Part shown: in pieces, positions 60,053 through 64,000 of the stretch
Layout of the letters: each line of letters opens with the position of its first letter
How positions within the stretch are numbered: position 1 is the first letter of the stretch
Assembly (NCBI GenBank): GCA_947179155.2
Contig: OX359266.1
Coordinates: 40,139,039-40,203,038, forward strand
Source of the DNA: Hedera helix
Taxonomy: Eukaryota > Streptophyta > Magnoliopsida > Apiales > Araliaceae
DNA: 64,000 nucleotides
Reading direction: 5' to 3'
Position numbers and translations under genes: made by a program
Notes under the pieces: model-generated
Told to the model about the DNA's origin: nothing
Databases searched by the model: none
What the model saw: the letters and a program-made list of their open reading frames with translations, nothing else

Positions 60053-62790
60053 CATATCAAGATTCAATACATTATGTTATTTTAGTCTAATACAGGCATG
60101 TTTACTTAAGATAATAATAATAGTAATTTAAATTTTTATATATACAGTCAAGTATCTCTCATGTGATACTGTAATGCTACAAACTCCTCGCCAAGTAGAA
60201 CACACATAATCACACACAATCCAAAAATTTTGGGTGTACCAACTTTCATAGCGTTACTTCTAAAACTCTTTCCATTGTGAGATGTAGCAAGTATCTCATA
60301 TATTACTTGTAAGACTAGATGTTACGAACTATCGCCTCTCTAGATATCATGGAATAATACGAGAACCATTGTGTCATGAATTGACCCAAATTTTTTAGAG
60401 TCAACGCTGATATATATATAATAATTCTGGTCAATTCTTGAATTTGAATCAAATCGTGACATATCAACGATTGATGCACTCTATCAACAAATTTTTTTAA
60501 ATTATCTTAATTCACCACAAACTAACTTTAAAGATCAAAAAATTATTATTAAAAATATTAATCATAACATTTTAATTCTTTATATACATATTTAAATATT
60601 TTATATATTATAATATAAAATTGAGGTGTTACATACCCTTCTCTTATAATCGCACCCGAGTTTCTTATCTTATACGGCTCAACAGTTAATTTTTTAATGT
60701 ATTCAGTTTTTTATTTTTTTGGTCTAAATTAGATTAGTTGCTAGTTTTTTTCTTCATTTGAAATCGTGTGTTTTTTTATTGCTGAGAATGCCAGCCTCCA
60801 CTAGGAATGCAACTCAGAACCCAAATTAAGCACTCCCATAAAAGTTTGTCCAAGGGAAGCTTCATCGAGGGCTCAGGGCTTGTACAGGAAATATAAAGAT
60901 TAGTGGTGGATTTAAAATTTAATTTTAATGTAGGTAAAATTATGCTTATAAATTATTATTTTTATTTATAAAGTTAAATAAAAAAATTAGAGTGAAATTA
61001 GAAAAATTAAAATACAAAATAATCCTTTCCTTCTAAAATTTTAAATACATTTTTAAAATGAGGACTTTTAAAAATATTTTTATATTCACAAATATTAATA
61101 TTGATGTTAACTAAGAACTTAGTAATGGAGGTTATATTTTAGAAATGATAGTAAATTATATTTTGCTCATATTATTTTTAAGTTTTAAAATAAGAAAAAA
61201 AGAAAATAATTGAATGAAAACTTAAGTTTAATGTTCATTTCTTTTGTTTATTTTAAGAAAAAAAAGTGAACAAAAAATTAAACAATAAAGGGTCGGGATT
61301 TGGAAAGAAAAAAGAATATTTAGTAAATCTTTTGTCGTCCTCGTCCAAGTTTCTGAACCCCATACGTGAAACTTGGCTTATCCGATAGAAATTTGGTAAA
61401 TAGGTAACGCACGTTATATTAGTTTTATGCTCGAAAGAAAAAAATAAAAAAGTAGTTGGATATAACAACTTCATTTTGAAGTGTGCAAACAAGAAAAAAA
61501 AAGTTGAAAAAAAGAATAAATAAATAAATAATTATTTCAGTGTTCATTGAATGAATTAATTGGTTATCCAACCATTATGACGAATCAATATTCATGCTAA
61601 AAATTGTGATAAATATAAATAACTTAACTAGTCTAATTTTGTTGCTTTTGTTACTGAGTTAATAAACTCTTAGGGTGTCTTTACATCTAGTGCTCTAAAG
61701 TCAATTGGTTTGAGAGACAATACTGCTTTTTGGCCTATTCTTTCTGGTTTTGTAATGATGAGTGTACAATCAAACTCATACCTTGGTCTAAAACAGAAAT
61801 TTCTATACCATGTCCAATGCAATTCAGTCGGTCCCTTTAATAAATTTTTATTTGCATCGGCAGACGTCTAACCAAAAAATTCCCTTTATCCCCGATGCCA
61901 ATTGTTCCGAACAAAGAGACATTTCTATCCAAAAGGACATAAAGCGGGCACATTCGCAGAAAAAAGAGATCCATTCCTGCACAAAGAGGAAACTGGTTAA
62001 TGGGAACAAACAAATGACGGTTATAATTTGTCCCAGAAAAGCATAATCCAAGAATGTGTTGGCACAATATCTGTAGAAGTCCTCAGTCGTGAGCAACAAG
62101 TAACCCCCACTGTTTTCTGATGTTTCAGCTGTACATAGGACAAAACTGAGTGTCTATCTCAAAGTGAAAAGATAAAGAAACGCACTCGAAGTAGTAGTAG
62201 TTCCAGAACCCACAATTTTTGGCAATATCTATTTGTACTAAGAGGGTTAAATCGAAACAATATATCATCTTTTTAATTTCTTCGTCAAAATGTAGGCAGA
62301 GTCTTATTTTTAGAACTCAACCCTCATTTTTCTATGTAATATCTCAATGAAGCCTTTTCTTTGAACATATTTTCACTCTCTTGACCACCTTATTATGTGA
62401 CCAGTCTCTTCGCCCCTGCGTGCAATGCAACTTAAAAAACCTGTCAAAAAGATTCATTGAATTTTTTTTCATTTATTTGCACTAAAATAATTTGTATTAA
62501 TTTTGAATTTTAAAAATTCACAAATTAACTTAAAAAAATCAAAATGTACCCTTAATTTTGAAACGAATGAGTAATATATTCATCCTATTTCCCTCTAGTA
62601 TGTATGCATTTGAGTTTTGATGTTGGATGTCATTACTCATTAGAGGGATAAGACTAAATATAAATCCTTCATGAAATTTGAATTTTATGCTATAAAAAAT
62701 TTCAAACACAACACAAATGTGAGAATTAACAAGTAAAACTAAGCTAGGAACCTGTTCGCAGCGGAGATTCACTCCAATATTACAAATGCT

Positions 62791-62791
<1 letters not shown>
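60053..62791. other. Intergenic DNA right of copy 2
   Basis: No gene, RNA or well-bounded repeat supported. Open frames near 61253-61492 and 61810-62099 have no recognisable features. Confidence 0.45.

Positions 62792-62824
<33 letters not shown>
62792..62824. repeat. (GT)n(AT)n microsatellite, about 33 bp
   Basis: A GTGTGTG start runs into an uninterrupted TA run. Confidence 0.9.
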
Positions 62825-62918
62825 GGGGACCGTTTCATTGATAACGTTGTAAAAATAGAGCTATTCTTAGAACAGATCCCACCTGTCTAAACAGAGATCT
62901 GACAATTTAAATAGCTCT

Positions 62919-63819
62919 TGTCCGCAGTATAATATCCAGGTATTCGCGTGCAGTATTATACTGCGGACGAGAAATATTATCCAAAATGCTCCCAACATGC
63001 ATTTAATAAACTCACCATCCGCAGTATTATATTGCGAACGGTGAATGTTAGGAGTTTGAAATTTCACCATCCGTACTATTATACTGCGGATGAGTATATC
63101 AAATGCAGAATCTAAAACGACGTTGTGCCTATGTCTGTCCTTCGTCTGCAGTATTATATTGCGGACGCTAGGTTTTTGTAACAATCAATTGTTGAGAATT
63201 TCAATCGATTACGTTGGGATAGTAATTGTTTCTCTATTAATGACGAGAAAATTGTCCCTATTCTTTGAATTTGAGTAATTCAGTCTACTATAAATAAGAT
63301 GGGAGATTATTCAGTGTTCATTGTCCTAGCTCTTCGAATCTTTCAATTGATTCTTCATTGTTTAAATATTGCTTATTATTCATTTTTCTAATTGTTTTGA
63401 CAACCTATCAAGGTAATTAAATTTTTTTTATCGTCCGCAGTATTAAATTAAGGATGAAAGAGATCTGGGTGAAATATTATTAAAGAATCTCGGTAAGAAA
63501 CCAGTAACATTATTATGAAAAACGATGTTACTGCATTTTTACAAAGATTCTGAAAAAATTCTTCACCCAAATCTCTTACATTTACTCAAGTAGACTTTGT
63601 TTGTAGTATTAAACTGCGAACGGTAATTTTTTTTAGTTATCTCGTCCGCAGTATTATGCTGCGGACGGTGAAATTTCAAGTCCTCATTGTCCGTAGTATA
63701 ATAATGCGGACGGTGAAATTTTGAAACATCGTCGTTTAAAATAATATCATGCATTTAATTAAACTATTAATGACATTATTGTAAATAGGTCCGTCCACAG
63801 TATTTAATACTGCGGACGA
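62919..63819. repeat. Cluster of about ten CGTCCGCAGTA/TACTGCGGACG palindromes
   Basis: Sites begin near 62919 (half-site), 62945, 63013, 63063, 63142, 63431, 63597, 63642, 63687 and 63791. Each has the arm CGTCCGCAGTA, a 1-6 bp AT core, and the arm TACTGCGGACG, with up to a few changes. In several the symmetry extends outward as CACC on one side and GGTGAAA on the other. Spacing is irregular (about 45-290 bp) and the spacers are unrelated AT-rich DNA, so this is not a satellite of fixed period. Confidence 0.85.
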
Positions 63820-64000
63820 ATCTTTTCAAAACTATTAGTTTTTTTTTCCTTCTGCATAGTATCTTTGCAAATTCATATTATCTAGGATGATTGACAAACA
63901 TGAATAAGTAAGAATACTACACAAGAAGAAGAAGAAAACTTAATAACCTTAAGTCGAATAACCTAGATTGGCAAGTTAATAATATGAGACGAGATCCAAA
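63820..64000. other. Right edge, nothing recognised
   Basis: Short AT-rich stretch. TACTACACAAGAAGAAG near 63916 faintly resembles a CACTA end but does not match it. Confidence 0.3.

Noticed and set aside
61810..62099. Overlapping ORFs at 61.8-62.1 kb
   Set aside because: Both strands are open at once with no domain; probably chance.
62919..63819. CRISPR array or fixed-period satellite
   Set aside because: The repeats are palindromic but spacers vary from about 20 to 260 bp, and the setting is a plant nuclear genome.

Overview
This window reads as nuclear DNA of a flowering plant, probably a eudicot. It has AT-rich intergenic sequence with many small fold-back (MITE-like) elements, introns with GT..AG borders, two plant-type split genes, one small intronless gene, and large Ty3/gypsy LTR retrotransposons of the Tat type. 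I could not fix the species. All exon models were read by eye from splice signals and reading frame, and none was checked against transcripts or databases.

Layout. 1-13053: a tandem retrotransposon array. It holds the 3' part of one internal region, an LTR (2902-3389), a complete internal region, and a second LTR (12566-13053). Each internal region carries gag-pol on the plus strand and a convergent, spliced antisense gene, then a 39-bp hairpin-forming minisatellite before the LTR. 13821-17045 (minus): a five-exon secreted GH17 beta-1,3-glucanase with a C-terminal X8/CBM43 domain. 17046-22863: intergenic, with dispersed repeats. 22864-27612 (minus): a four-exon protein of about 1,111 residues with DUF3741- and DUF4378-type signatures (TRM-like). 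28.0-33.0 kb: several MITEs and diverged repeats. 33.1-36.2 kb: leader-like sequence with plausible splice sites but no convincing long ORF. 36.9 kb: a degenerate tRNA-like fold. 37-45.7 kb: mostly AT-rich, with microsatellites, a palindrome cluster at 44 kb and an LTR-like piece. 45974-46309: a small AT-hook protein. 47338-60047: a second, older Tat element with intact CTTAA target-site duplications; its 5' LTR is split by a 2,891-bp solo LTR of another family that has its own CGGAC duplication. 60-64 kb: intergenic DNA ending in a striking cluster of about ten copies of a GC-clamped palindrome (62.9-63.8 kb).

How the parts relate. The two Tat copies let the lesions be read directly. All five in-frame nonsense changes in gag-pol look like C-to-T changes in CAG or CGA codons, as expected from deamination of methylated cytosine in a silenced element. 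Copy 1 also lost 28 codons of the first RNase H domain while its second, archaeal-type RNase H is intact. Copy 2 has an altered protease active site. The antisense gene keeps its exon/intron plan in all three copies, which suggests it matters to the element. The features most worth follow-up are the palindrome cluster at the right edge with its cousin at 44 kb, the antisense gene, and the hairpin plus internal polypurine tract between the convergent genes.
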